Of a DNA stretch of 64,000 nucleotides, positions 26,192-35,137 are shown piece by piece (positions within the stretch are counted from its first letter, which is position 1; each line of letters starts with the position of its first letter). The notes under the pieces were generated by a model, which was given only the letters and a program-made list of their open reading frames with translations, did not search any database and was not told the DNA's origin. The stretch is from Albidovulum denitrificans. Its GTDB lineage: Bacteria; Pseudomonadota; Alphaproteobacteria; Rhodobacterales; Rhodobacteraceae. The DNA lies in the NCBI RefSeq assembly GCF_002973535.1, contig NZ_PVEP01000002.1, forward strand, positions 372,001 through 436,000. The letters run 5' to 3'. Position numbers and translations under genes: made by a program.

Positions 26192-27109
26192 ATGACCCAA
26201 GCCCTGACCGGCATCCTGCCCGTTGCGCCGACGCCCTTCCACGGGGACGGCAGCCTTGATGAGGGCGGCATCCGCCGCGTTCTCGACTGCATGATCGACC
26301 AGGGCGTCGATGCGATCTGCATCCTTGCCAATTACTCCGAACAGTTCCTGCTGTCGGATGACGAACGCGCCACGGTCATGCGCATCAGCCTTGAGCATGT
26401 CGCGGGCCGGGTGCCGGTGATCGTCACCATCAGCCATTTCGCGACCGCCATCGCTGTCGCCCGCGCGAAGGCGGCCGAGGCGATGGGTGCGGCCATGGTG
26501 ATGATGATGCCACCCTATCACGGTGTCGGCCTCGTCCCCGCCGAGGCCGGGATCGTTGAGCATTTCCGCGCCGTCAGCGACGCGATTTCGATCCCGATCA
26601 TGGTGCAGGACGCGCCCCTTTCGGGCGTCAGCCTGCCGGTGCCGCTTCTGGCCCGCATGGCGCGCGAGATTGAAAACGTGAGCTACTTCAAGATCGAGAC
26701 GCCCTTCGCCGCCGACAAGCTCGCCGCGCTGATCGAGGCGAGCGGGCGCGACATCATCGGCCCCTTCGACGGGGAAGAGGCGGTGACGCTTCTGGCCGAT
26801 CTGGATGCGGGCGCGACCGGCACCATGACCTCGGGCCTGCTGCCGGAAAAGATCCGGCCCATCGTCATCGACTACCGCGCCGGGCGGGTCGATCAGGCGC
26901 TGGACCGATGGCGGCTCTGCCTGCCGCTTATCAACCACGAAAACCGTCAATGTGGTCTTCGCGCCTGCAAGACTGTATTCGCGGCGGGGGGCGTGATCGG
27001 GTCCGACCATGTCCGCCACCCGCTCAAACCGCTCAGCGAGCGCACGAAGGCGCGGCTTCTCCATCTGGCGGGGGAGCTTGACCTGATCGCGCTGCGTTGG
27101 GGCAAATGA
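26192..27109 (+). CDS. 2-dehydro-3-deoxy-L-arabonate dehydratase (DapA family)
   Basis: A 305-residue class I lyase-fold enzyme. The Schiff-base lysine is Lys167 in YFKIETP, and the GxxxE-type substrate loop appears as NYSEQF at 47-52. It converts 2-keto-3-deoxy-arabonate to 2-oxoglutarate semialdehyde. The pairing with an arabonate dehydratase upstream and a semialdehyde dehydrogenase downstream fixes the role better than sequence alone, since DapA relatives have many substrates. Confidence 0.87.
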   Translation: MTQALTGILPVAPTPFHGDGSLDEGGIRRVLDCMIDQGVDAICILANYSEQFLLSDDERATVMRISLEHVAGRVPVIVTISHFATAIAVARAKAAEAMGAAMVMMMPPYHGVGLVPAEAGIVEHFRAVSDAISIPIMVQDAPLSGVSLPVPLLARMAREIENVSYFKIETPFAADKLAALIEASGRDIIGPFDGEEAVTLLADLDAGATGTMTSGLLPEKIRPIVIDYRAGRVDQALDRWRLCLPLINHENRQCGLRACKTVFAAGGVIGSDHVRHPLKPLSERTKARLLHLAGELDLIALRWGK

Positions 27110-27123
27110 CGAAGGAGACCGCA

Positions 27124-28647
27124 ATGGCGGACAGCGTTTTCACCCCCCACGGGCGTCACCTGATCGCGGGCGACTGGGTTGCGGGTGCGGCGACCTTCCG
27201 GTCTGAGCCTGCGCATGGGGCGGCGCATGACTTCGCGGTCGGGACGCCGGATCTGGTGGACCGCGCCTGCAAGGCTGCCGAGGCGGCGTTCTGGTCCTAT
27301 GGCTCTGCGACCCGTGAGGATCGCGCGGCCTTCCTCAACGCCATCGCCGATGAGATCGAGGCGCGGGGCGACGCGATCACCGGGATTGGGACGTCTGAGA
27401 CCGGCCTGCCGGAGGCGCGGTTGCAGGGCGAACGCGGGCGGACCACCGGGCAGTTGCGCATTTTCGCCAGCCACATCCTGAAGGGCGATTACCTCGACCG
27501 CCGCCACGACCCGGCGCTGCCCGACCGCCAGCCGCTGCCACGCCCCGACCTGAAGCTGGTCCAGCGCCCCATCGGCCCGGTGGCGGTCTTCGGCGCCTCG
27601 AACTTCCCGCTCGCCTTTTCGACCGCGGGTGGCGACACGGCGGCGGCGCTGGCCGCCGGTTGCCCGGTCGTGGTCAAGGGCCATTCCGCCCATCCCGGCA
27701 CGGGCGAGATCGTGGCCGAGGCGGTCCATGCGGCCATCCGGCGCTGCGGCATCCATCCGGGCGTGTTCTCCCTTATCCAGGGCGGCAAGCGCGATGTCGG
27801 GCAGGCGCTTGTCCAGCACCCGCTGATCCGCGCCGTGGGCTTTACCGGCTCGCTCGCCGGGGGGCGCGCATTGTTCGATCTCTGCTGTTCCAGACCCGAT
27901 CCGATCCCGTTCTTTGGGGAGCTTGGTTCGGTAAATCCAATGTTCCTTCTGCCATCGGCGCTGGCCCAGCGGGGGGCGGAGATCGCGAAGGGCTGGGCCG
28001 CCAGCCTGACCATGGGCGCGGGGCAGTTCTGCACCAATCCCGGCATCGCGGTGGTGATCGACGGGGCCGAGGCCGACGCCTTCACGACGGCCGCGACCGA
28101 GGCCCTGTCACCCGTCGGCGCGCAGGTGATGCTGACCGACGGGATTGCGGCCGCCTACCGCCAGGGCCGCGACCGGATCGCGGCGACGGCGGGGGTGCAG
28201 GCGGTGCTGACCTCGGTCTGCGACCTGAGGAGCGCCACGCCTTACCTTTACGCCACCACGGGCGCGGCATGGCTCGCCAATCACGCGCTGGGGGAGGAGG
28301 TCTTTGGCCCGCTCGGCCTGATCGTGCGGGTGGCGGATGCGGCGGAGATGGAGGCCGTGGCGCGGTCCTTGCAGGGCCAACTGACCTGCACGCTGCATCT
28401 GGACGCGGGCGATACCGCGCTGGGGCAACGCCTGATGCCGGTCCTTGAACGGAAGGCAGGCCGGGTGCTGGCAAACGGCTTCCCCACCGGCGTCGAGGTC
28501 GCCGATGCCATGGTCCATGGCGGTCCTTACCCGGCGTCGACCAACTTCGGCGCCACCTCCGTCGGGACGCTGTCGATCCGCCGCTTCCTGCGCCCGGTCT
28601 GCTACCAGAATATCCCCGACGCGCTCTTGCCGGGGGATCTGGGGTAG
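27124..28647 (+). CDS. 2-oxoglutarate semialdehyde (2,5-dioxovalerate) dehydrogenase
   Basis: A 507-residue aldehyde dehydrogenase. The nucleophile is Cys303 in GAGQFCTNPG and the general base Glu266 in FFGELGSVNP; cofactor contacts appear in VFGASNFPLAFSTAGGDTAA. It produces 2-oxoglutarate, the exit point of the L-arabinose branch. The length (about 500-530) and the GQFCTNPG motif match the NADP-preferring bacterial dioxovalerate dehydrogenases. GAAGGAG lies before the ATG at 27124. Confidence 0.9.
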   Translation: MADSVFTPHGRHLIAGDWVAGAATFRSEPAHGAAHDFAVGTPDLVDRACKAAEAAFWSYGSATREDRAAFLNAIADEIEARGDAITGIGTSETGLPEARLQGERGRTTGQLRIFASHILKGDYLDRRHDPALPDRQPLPRPDLKLVQRPIGPVAVFGASNFPLAFSTAGGDTAAALAAGCPVVVKGHSAHPGTGEIVAEAVHAAIRRCGIHPGVFSLIQGGKRDVGQALVQHPLIRAVGFTGSLAGGRALFDLCCSRPDPIPFFGELGSVNPMFLLPSALAQRGAEIAKGWAASLTMGAGQFCTNPGIAVVIDGAEADAFTTAATEALSPVGAQVMLTDGIAAAYRQGRDRIAATAGVQAVLTSVCDLRSATPYLYATTGAAWLANHALGEEVFGPLGLIVRVADAAEMEAVARSLQGQLTCTLHLDAGDTALGQRLMPVLERKAGRVLANGFPTGVEVADAMVHGGPYPASTNFGATSVGTLSIRRFLRPVCYQNIPDALLPGDLG

Positions 28648-28649
28648 TC

Positions 28650-29552
28650 ATGGTCAAGCCCGACTGGATCGCTGTCGATTGGGGGACGAGCAGGCTGCGC
28701 GCCTGGGCCATGGCGGCGGATGGTGCGGTTCTGGCCGAAGGGTCATCGGCCGACGGCATGGGCGCGCTGGACCCGGACGGGTTCGAACCGGCGCTCATGC
28801 GGCTGGTGGGCGGCTGGCTGCCGGACACAGGCGCGCCGGTGCCGGTCGTCGCCTGCGGGATGGTCGGGGCCAGGCAGGGCTGGCGTGAGGTACCTTATCG
28901 CCCCGTCCCCTGTGCGCCTTTGGGCGGTGGCATGGCGGTCACCACCGCCGATCCGCGCCTGTCTGTCCGCATCCTGCCCGGCCTTTCCCAAGCGACCCCG
29001 CCCGACGTCATGCGCGGGGAAGAGACGCAGATCGCCGGCCTGCTGTCGCATATGGCGGATTTCGACGGCGTCATCTGCCTGCCCGGCACCCACACCAAAT
29101 GGGCGCAGGTCAGCGCGGGCGAGGTGGTGAGCTTTCAGACCTTCCTGACCGGGGAGATGTTCGACCTGCTGGCGACCCGCTCGGTCCTGCGCCATTCGGT
29201 CGGCGGGGGCGCGCTTGACCGCGCCGCCTTTGCCGGGGCGGTCACGGATGCCATGACCGCGCCACAGAAACTCGCCGCGCGGCTCTTTGCGATCCGGGCG
29301 GCGGGGCTGCTTGAGGGGCTGCCAGAGGCAGAGGCGCGGGGGCGGCTTTCGGGCCTTCTGATCGGGCTGGAACTGGCGGGGGCGAAACCCTACTGGCTGG
29401 GCCAGAACGTCGCGGTGATCGGCGCGCCCGATCTGGCCGGGCTTTATGCCGAGGCGCTGAAAGGCGCGGGCGTGACCGTCGCGGTGCTGGAGGCGACATC
29501 CATGACGCTCGCCGGGCTGGGCGCGGCGCGGCGGGGAAGGGGGGACGCATGA
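28650..29552 (+). CDS. dgoK: 2-dehydro-3-deoxygalactonokinase
   Basis: A 300-residue sugar-acid kinase of the DgoK family. It shows IAVDWGTSRLRAWAMA at the N-terminus (phosphate loop), MVGARQGWREVPY, MRGEETQIAG, CLPGTHTKWAQV and FQTFLTGEMFDLL. It phosphorylates 2-keto-3-deoxy-galactonate at C6, the first step specific to the D-galactose branch. It starts 2 bp after the aldehyde dehydrogenase stop. Confidence 0.92.
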   Translation: MVKPDWIAVDWGTSRLRAWAMAADGAVLAEGSSADGMGALDPDGFEPALMRLVGGWLPDTGAPVPVVACGMVGARQGWREVPYRPVPCAPLGGGMAVTTADPRLSVRILPGLSQATPPDVMRGEETQIAGLLSHMADFDGVICLPGTHTKWAQVSAGEVVSFQTFLTGEMFDLLATRSVLRHSVGGGALDRAAFAGAVTDAMTAPQKLAARLFAIRAAGLLEGLPEAEARGRLSGLLIGLELAGAKPYWLGQNVAVIGAPDLAGLYAEALKGAGVTVAVLEATSMTLAGLGAARRGRGDA

Positions 29553-30157
29553 GCCATCGCAACATCATCGCCATCCTGCGTGGCATCCGGCCGGAGGAGG
29601 TTCTGGCCGTCGCGGACGCCCTGATCGGCGAAGGCATCACCAAGATCGAGGTGCCGCTGAACTCCCCCGACGCCATTGCCAGCGTCGCGGCGCTTGCCGG
29701 GCGGTTCGGGGGTGTCGCGGTGATCGGCGCGGGGACGGTGCTGACGCCTGCGGACGTGGACAGGGTGCAGGCGGCGGGGGGCGGGCTGATCGTCTCACCG
29801 GATGCCAACCCGGCGGTGATCGCGCGGACCAAGGCGCTTGGGCTGCTCTCCTATCCCGGCGTGATGACGCCCACGGACTGTTTCGCGGCGCTCCGGGCCG
29901 GGGCGGACGGGCTGAAGCTGTTCCCCGGCTCGCTGATCGGCCCGGCGGGGCTGAAGGCCCTGCGCGCGGTCCTGCCCGAAGGGACCGAGGTTCTGGCCGT
30001 CGGCGGCGCGGGGCCGGAAAACTTCGCCGAATGGTTCGCCGCCGGGGCGTCCGGCTTTGGCATCGGAACGGCGCTTTACCGGCCCGGCGACGGCGCGGGT
30101 GAGGTGGCCAACCGCGCGCGCGGGATCGTCGCGCAGTACGACGCAGGCCGGGGATGA
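29549..30157 (+). CDS. dgoA: 2-dehydro-3-deoxy-6-phosphogalactonate aldolase
   Basis: A 202-residue class I aldolase of the KDPG/KDPGal family. The Schiff-base lysine is Lys123 in GADGLKLFPGS; KIEVPLNSPDA holds the catalytic glutamate region and GTVLTPADV and SPDANPAVI are typical. It splits the phosphorylated intermediate into pyruvate and glyceraldehyde-3-phosphate. ATG overlaps the dgoK stop by 4 bp. This is the single-domain form, not the E. coli-era fused annotation. Confidence 0.93.
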   Translation: MSHRNIIAILRGIRPEEVLAVADALIGEGITKIEVPLNSPDAIASVAALAGRFGGVAVIGAGTVLTPADVDRVQAAGGGLIVSPDANPAVIARTKALGLLSYPGVMTPTDCFAALRAGADGLKLFPGSLIGPAGLKALRAVLPEGTEVLAVGGAGPENFAEWFAAGASGFGIGTALYRPGDGAGEVANRARGIVAQYDAGRG

Positions 30158-31002
30158 GGGCGGAGGTCTTCGACAACCGCCCCTGCGAGTTGGGCGAAGG
30201 GCCGCTTTGGCACCCGGAACGGGGGCAGCTTTTCTGGTTCGACATCCTCGGCCACCGGCTGTTGTCGCGGCAGGGGGACAGGGCGCTTGACTGGGCGCTT
30301 GGCGAATGCGCCTCGGCCGCCGGGTGGGTCGATCGCGACACGCTGCTGATCGCCACGGAAAGCGGGCTTTACCGGTTCGACATCCCATCGGGCGCGCGCG
30401 AACGGGTGGTGCCGCTTGAGGCGGACACCCCCGCGACCCGGTCGAATGACGGCCGCGCGGACCCGTTCGGCGGCTTCTGGATCGGCACCATGGGCAAGCG
30501 GGCAGAGCCGGGCTTGGGCGCCATCTACCGCTTTCACCGGGGCGAGGTGGTGAAGCTGCATGACCGCATCACCATTCCCAACTCCATCTGTTTCGCGCCG
30601 GACGGCCGCAGCGCCTATTTCGCCGATACCCGGGCGGGTGTGGTCTTTCGCCAGAGGCTCGACACCGGGGGCTGGCCGGAGGGAGCGGCGGAGGTCTTCG
30701 TCGATCTGTCCGGCGAAGCCTTCGGCCCGGACGGGTCGGTGACGGACGCGGACGGCGCGCTTTGGAACGCGCAATGGGGCGCGGGGCGGGTGGCGCGCTA
30801 TCTGCCCGACGGCACGCTGGACCGGGTGGTCGCGGTGGGCGGCGCGCACAGTTCCTGCCCGGCCTTCGGCGGCGCCGATCTGTCCACCCTTTACGTCACC
30901 ACGGCGCGCGAGGGGATCGTGGCGCCGGACCCCGGCGACGGGCTGGTCTACCGCGTCGCCGCCGGCATACGCGGCAGGGCCGAACCGCGGGTCCTCCTCT
31001 GA
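30154..31002 (+). CDS. SMP-30/gluconolactonase-family aldonolactonase
   Basis: A 282-residue six-bladed beta-propeller. Metal ligands are recognisable: Glu14 in ELGEGPLWHP, Asn in TRSNDGRADPFG, Asn in PNSICFAPDG and Asp in GPDGSVTDADG. It opens the L-arabino- or D-galactono-lactone produced by the dehydrogenase. It overlaps dgoA by 4 bp and is the last gene of the sugar run. Specificity for arabinolactone versus galactonolactone cannot be read; both are likely. Confidence 0.88.
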   Translation: MRAEVFDNRPCELGEGPLWHPERGQLFWFDILGHRLLSRQGDRALDWALGECASAAGWVDRDTLLIATESGLYRFDIPSGARERVVPLEADTPATRSNDGRADPFGGFWIGTMGKRAEPGLGAIYRFHRGEVVKLHDRITIPNSICFAPDGRSAYFADTRAGVVFRQRLDTGGWPEGAAEVFVDLSGEAFGPDGSVTDADGALWNAQWGAGRVARYLPDGTLDRVVAVGGAHSSCPAFGGADLSTLYVTTAREGIVAPDPGDGLVYRVAAGIRGRAEPRVLL

Positions 31003-31054
31003 CCGCTTCCCCCGGCGGCGGGCCTGCGTATAGTGCGGGCGGAAAGGGGGGGCG

Positions 31055-31726
31055 ATGGCGACCGATCTTGTCATCTTCGATTGCGACGGCGTCTTGATCG
31101 ACAGTGAGATCATCAGCGCGAAGATGCTGGTGGCCGAACTGGCACGGCTGGGCGTCACCATCGACCTCGACTATGTCGCGCGCCACTTCCTCGGCCGCAG
31201 CTATCCGACCGTGATGCAGCAGATCCGCGAGGAGTTCGGCCTGAACCTGCCCGAGGCGTTCGAGGAACAGTATCGCAACCGGCTTCTGGCGGCGTTCGAG
31301 CGGGACCTGACCATCATGCCGGGGATTGCCGAGGTGATCGGCGCGCTGGCCGTACCTTATTGCATCGCCACATCCTCAAGCCCCCGCCGCGCCCGCCGCT
31401 CGCTTGAGATCGTGGCCTTTCCGGGGCTTGATGAGACGCCGCTTTTCACCGCCTCGATGGTGGAACACGGCAAGCCCGCGCCCGACCTCTTCCTGCTGGC
31501 TGCGGAAAAAATGGGCGTGAAACCAAGGGATTGCCTTGTGATCGAGGATAGCCTGAACGGCATCCGCGCGGCCCATGCGGCGGGGATGGAGGTCTTGCGC
31601 TTCACCGGCGGAACCCATCTGCAAGGCCGCGACCTGACCCCACCCGACGATGCGCGGCCTGCCAAGACATTTGATTCCTTCGCGCGGTTCTTCCAGATTG
31701 TCCCGCAATTGCGGAGAGCCCCATGA
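31055..31726 (+). CDS. HAD-superfamily sugar phosphatase
   Basis: A 223-residue HAD subfamily IA enzyme: IFDCDGVLIDSEIISA (motif I), ATSSSPRRARRSLE (motif II), GKPAPDLFLLAAEKMG (motif III) and LVIEDSLNGIRAAHAAGM (motif IV). The residues resemble the 6-phosphogluconate/sugar-phosphate phosphatases. It is 52 bp past the lactonase but overlaps the SorC regulator by 4 bp (ATGA), so it belongs to the polyol side. Phosphatases of this type occur in rhodobacterial polyol operons and may remove phosphorylated polyol side products. Confidence 0.82.
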   Translation: MATDLVIFDCDGVLIDSEIISAKMLVAELARLGVTIDLDYVARHFLGRSYPTVMQQIREEFGLNLPEAFEEQYRNRLLAAFERDLTIMPGIAEVIGALAVPYCIATSSSPRRARRSLEIVAFPGLDETPLFTASMVEHGKPAPDLFLLAAEKMGVKPRDCLVIEDSLNGIRAAHAAGMEVLRFTGGTHLQGRDLTPPDDARPAKTFDSFARFFQIVPQLRRAP

Positions 31727-32676
31727 ACCTGATCGACCCCGAAACCTCGAAACACGATGACGCCGCGCGGGCGGGGTGGATGTACTATGTCGGCGGCATG
31801 ACGCAGGACCAGATCGCGACGGAACTGGGCGTCTCGCGCCAGCGCGCGCAGCGCCTTGTCAGCCGCGCCATGGCCGAGGGGTTGATCCATGTCCGGCTGG
31901 AACACAAGATCGGGTCTTGCCTCGCCGCCGAGGCGGCGTTGAAGCGACGCTTCGGGCTGACCGAGGCGCGGGTGGCGCCGTATCTGGGCGCGGGGGTGGA
32001 CCCGGCGCGGGCGACGGCGGCCATCGCGGCGGAACTGCTGGAAAGCTACCTTGCGCGGCCCGACCCGCTGGTCATCGGCTTTGGCACCGGGCGGTCGCTG
32101 GCGGCCATGGTGGCCGAACTCGCCGCCGCGCCTTATGAGCGGCACAAGGTCGTCTCCCTCATCGGGAATATCGCGCCGGACGGGTCGGCGTCCTTCTATG
32201 ACGTCATCCTCAGGCTCGCCGACAAGCTGCATGTGCCGCATTACCCGATGCCGGTGCCGGTCCTGTCCGAGACGGCCGAGGAACGGGCGCTGTTCTACGC
32301 GCTTGGCCCGGTCAAGGCGGTCGTCGATCTGGCGCGCAATGCCGATGTGGTCTTTTGCGGCGTGGGCCAGATGGGCGGCGATGCGCCGCTTTACAAGGAC
32401 GGCTTCGTGACCAGGGACCAACTGGCCGAGATGCAGGCGCGCGGCGCGACGGGGGAGCTTGTCGGCTGCGTCTTCGACGCCGGGGGCGTCTATCTCGACA
32501 CGCCGCTGACCGCGCGCCTCGGCGGTGTGCGGATCGAGCCTGCGCGGAGCGGCCCGGTGATCGGCATCGCCGCCGGGACCAGCAAGGTGCCTGCGATTCG
32601 CGCCGCCATCGCGGGGCGGCTGATCAACGGCCTTGTCACCGACGAGGCGACAGCCGAGGCGCTTCTGGCCGGGTAG
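31723..32676 (+). CDS. SorC/DeoR-type sugar-binding transcriptional regulator
   Basis: A 317-residue regulator with an N-terminal helix-turn-helix (MYYVGGMTQDQIATELGVSR, then QRAQRLVSRAMAEGLI) and a SorC sugar-phosphate-binding domain (VIGFGTGRSLAAMV, VVSLIGNIAPDGSASFYD, IGIAAGTSKVPAI). It is directly upstream of smoE and most likely controls the smo-mtlK operon in response to a polyol or its phosphate. A strong inverted repeat lies in the 119-bp gap to smoE. Confidence 0.88.
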   Translation: MNLIDPETSKHDDAARAGWMYYVGGMTQDQIATELGVSRQRAQRLVSRAMAEGLIHVRLEHKIGSCLAAEAALKRRFGLTEARVAPYLGAGVDPARATAAIAAELLESYLARPDPLVIGFGTGRSLAAMVAELAAAPYERHKVVSLIGNIAPDGSASFYDVILRLADKLHVPHYPMPVPVLSETAEERALFYALGPVKAVVDLARNADVVFCGVGQMGGDAPLYKDGFVTRDQLAEMQARGATGELVGCVFDAGGVYLDTPLTARLGGVRIEPARSGPVIGIAAGTSKVPAIRAAIAGRLINGLVTDEATAEALLAG

Positions 32677-32722
32677 GGGCGGGTTTTGCATCGTTTGCGC
32701 TAACCTCCAGCCGAATTTCCGG

Positions 32723-32777
32723 TTGACAAAATGTCGCGCAAGAGTGAGCATATGCGCATTGGATGGGCAAATGCTCA
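32723..32777 (+). promoter_or_regulatory. smoE promoter region with SorC-type operator
   Basis: TTGACA at 32723-32728 is a perfect -35. Downstream, TGAGCATATGC (32745-32755) and GCAAATGCTCA (32767-32777) form an 11-bp inverted repeat with one mismatch and an 11-bp centre. The left arm overlaps the expected -10 region (GAGCAT/GCATAT at 18 bp or so), and the right arm lies just before the ribosome site GGGAGG. Position fits repression by the adjacent SorC protein. Confidence 0.7.
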
Positions 32778-32795
32778 TACCCTTGGGAGGAAATC

Positions 32796-34112
32796 ATGAC
32801 TATGACGATGCGGGCGCTTCTGGGCGCCACCGCTCTTTGCGGCCTGTCCGCCGGCGCCTTTGCGGAATCGATCACCGTGGCCACCGTGAACAACGGCGAC
32901 ATGATCCGCATGCAGGGCCTCATGTCCGACTTCAACGCGAAGCACCCCGACATTCAGGTCAACTGGGTCACGCTTGAGGAAAACGCGCTGCGCCAGCAGG
33001 TCACGACCGACATCGCCACCGGCGGCGGTCAGTTCGACGTGCTGACCATCGGCACCTATGAGGTTCCGATCTGGGCCAAGCAGAACTGGCTTTCGCCGCT
33101 GAACGACCTTCCGGCAGAGTACAATGTCGACGATCTGTTGCCTTCGGTGCGGGGCGCCCTCTCCGTCGACGGCACGCTTTATTCGCTGCCTTTCTACGGC
33201 GAATCCGCGATGGTGATGTACCGCACCGATCTGGCCGAGAAGGCCGGGATCACGATCCCCGACAGCCCGACCTGGGACGACATCAAGGCCGCCGCCGCCG
33301 CGATGACCGACAAGGGGAACGAGGTCTATGGCATCTGCCTGCGCGGCAAGCCGGGCTGGGGCGAGAACATGGCCTTCATCGGTGCCATGAACAACAGCTA
33401 TGGCGGGCGCTGGTTCGACATGGACTGGAAACCCCAGTTCGACAGCCAGGAATGGAAGGACACGGTCGCCGACTACCTCGACCTGATGACCAATTACGGT
33501 CCTCCGGGCGCCTCCTCGAACGGGTTCAACGAAAACCTGACCCTGTTCCAGCAGGGCAAGTGCGGCATGTGGATCGACGCCACCGTCGCGGCCGGTTTCG
33601 TGACCGACCCGACGAATTCCACCGTCGCCGACCATGTCGGCTATGCGCAGTTCCCGAACAAGGCGGGCGTGGACAACCACGGCAACTGGTTCTGGGCCTG
33701 GACGCTCGCGATCCCGGCCTCTTCGCAAAAGCAGGACGCGGCGAAGACCTTCATCCAGTGGGCGACCAGCCAGGAATATACCAACCTCGTCGCCTCGAAA
33801 GAGGGCTGGCGCGCCGCCCCTCCGGGCACCCGCACCTCGCTTTATGAGAATGCGGAGTATCTGGCCGCCGCGCCCTTCGCCAAGATGACGCTCGATTCGA
33901 TGAACGCGGTCGATTTCTCCAAGCCCTCGGTGCAGGAGATCCCCTATACCGGCGCGCAATTCGTCGCGATCCCTGAGTTCCAGGGCATCGGCACGGCCGT
34001 CGGGCAGGAGATGTCGGCAGCCCTTGCCGGGCAGGAAACCGGCGATGAGGCGCTGGCCAAGGCGCAGGCCCTGACCGACGAAGAGATGAAGGCGGCCGGT
34101 TACATCCAGTAA
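32796..34112 (+). CDS. smoE: Polyol ABC transporter substrate-binding protein
   Basis: A 438-residue extracellular solute-binding protein (family 1). Signal peptide about residues 1-23 (MRALLGATALCGLSAGAFAE). The mature part shows ITVATVNNGDMIRMQGLMSD, FDVLTIGTYEVPIWAKQNWL, PFYGESAMVMYRTDLAEKAG and KPGWGENMAFIGAMNNSYGG, matching the sorbitol/mannitol-binding proteins of the Rhodobacter smo operon. Uptake with SmoF, SmoG and SmoK. GGGAGGAAATC precedes the ATG at 32796. Confidence 0.92.
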   Translation: MTMTMRALLGATALCGLSAGAFAESITVATVNNGDMIRMQGLMSDFNAKHPDIQVNWVTLEENALRQQVTTDIATGGGQFDVLTIGTYEVPIWAKQNWLSPLNDLPAEYNVDDLLPSVRGALSVDGTLYSLPFYGESAMVMYRTDLAEKAGITIPDSPTWDDIKAAAAAMTDKGNEVYGICLRGKPGWGENMAFIGAMNNSYGGRWFDMDWKPQFDSQEWKDTVADYLDLMTNYGPPGASSNGFNENLTLFQQGKCGMWIDATVAAGFVTDPTNSTVADHVGYAQFPNKAGVDNHGNWFWAWTLAIPASSQKQDAAKTFIQWATSQEYTNLVASKEGWRAAPPGTRTSLYENAEYLAAAPFAKMTLDSMNAVDFSKPSVQEIPYTGAQFVAIPEFQGIGTAVGQEMSAALAGQETGDEALAKAQALTDEEMKAAGYIQ

Positions 34113-34254
34113 CCCCGGCTGTCCTGAAACGGCCCGCGGGCGCGGGTTCCGAATCCCCGCACCCCGGCCACCCCGGCCGCGCCTGTCGCGCGATGTCCTC
34201 CGCATCCGCCCCCGGCGCGGCCGTTCCGGCCCACCCTTGTCCAAGGAGCGTCCC

Positions 34255-35124
34255 ATGGCCACGCAAGCTTCCCGGTCCGCCGCGCGCCTGATGATCTCTC
34301 CTTCCGTCATCCTCCTGTTTTTGTGGATGGCGGTGCCGCTGGGAATGGTCATCTACTATTCCTTCCGCCGCTACCGCCTGCTGAACCCCGATCGCGCGGG
34401 CTGGGCGGGGTGGAGCAACTATTCCAATTTCGTCTTCTCGCCCGATTTCGGCGGTGCGCTGGTGAACACGCTGATCCTTGTGCTGGGCGTGCTGCTGCTG
34501 ACCGTCATCCTTGGCATCCTGATCGCGCTGCTGATCGACCAGCCGATCTGGGGGCAGGGGCCGGTGCGGATCCTTGTGATTTCGCCCTTCTTCATCATGC
34601 CGCCGGTTTCGGCGCTGGTGTGGAAGAACATGTTTTTCAACCCGTCGAATGGCCTCTTTGGGGAGCTGTTCAAGTATCTCGGGATGCCGCCCTACGATTT
34701 CCTCGGGCAGGCGCCCCTGGCCTCCATCGTCACCATCGTCGCCTGGGAATGGCTGCCCTTCGCCACGCTGATCCTGCTGACCGCGCTGCAATCGCTGGAC
34801 GGGGAACAGCTTGAGGCGGCCGAAATGGACGGCGCGCCGCCCCTGAAGCGCTTCTTCTACATCGTGCTGCCGCATATGAGCCGGGCGATCACCGTCGTCG
34901 TGCTGATCCAGACGATCTTCCTTCTGGGCATCTTCGGCGAGATCCTCGTGACCACCTCGGGCGGTCCCGGCACGGCCTCGACCACGCTGCCGTTCCTGAT
35001 CTTCAAGAAGGCGCTTCTGGACTTCGACGTCGGCACCGCCGCCGCCGGGGGCATCGTCGCCGTCATCCTCGCAAACATCGTCGCCATCTTCCTGATGAAG
35101 GCGATCGGCAAGAACCTGGACTGA
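34255..35124 (+). CDS. smoF: Polyol ABC transporter permease 1
   Basis: A 289-residue MalF-type permease with six hydrophobic segments; first at about 15-37 (SPSVILLFLWMAVPLGMVIY). The EAA loop that docks on the ATPase is LEAAEMDGAPPLKRFFYIVL. The ATG at 34255 follows CAAGGAGCG. It is separated from smoE by 142 bp of GC-rich, structure-prone sequence, which probably lowers its expression relative to the binding protein. Confidence 0.92.
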   Translation: MATQASRSAARLMISPSVILLFLWMAVPLGMVIYYSFRRYRLLNPDRAGWAGWSNYSNFVFSPDFGGALVNTLILVLGVLLLTVILGILIALLIDQPIWGQGPVRILVISPFFIMPPVSALVWKNMFFNPSNGLFGELFKYLGMPPYDFLGQAPLASIVTIVAWEWLPFATLILLTALQSLDGEQLEAAEMDGAPPLKRFFYIVLPHMSRAITVVVLIQTIFLLGIFGEILVTTSGGPGTASTTLPFLIFKKALLDFDVGTAAAGGIVAVILANIVAIFLMKAIGKNLD

Positions 35125-35137
35125 GGGAGAGAAAGAC

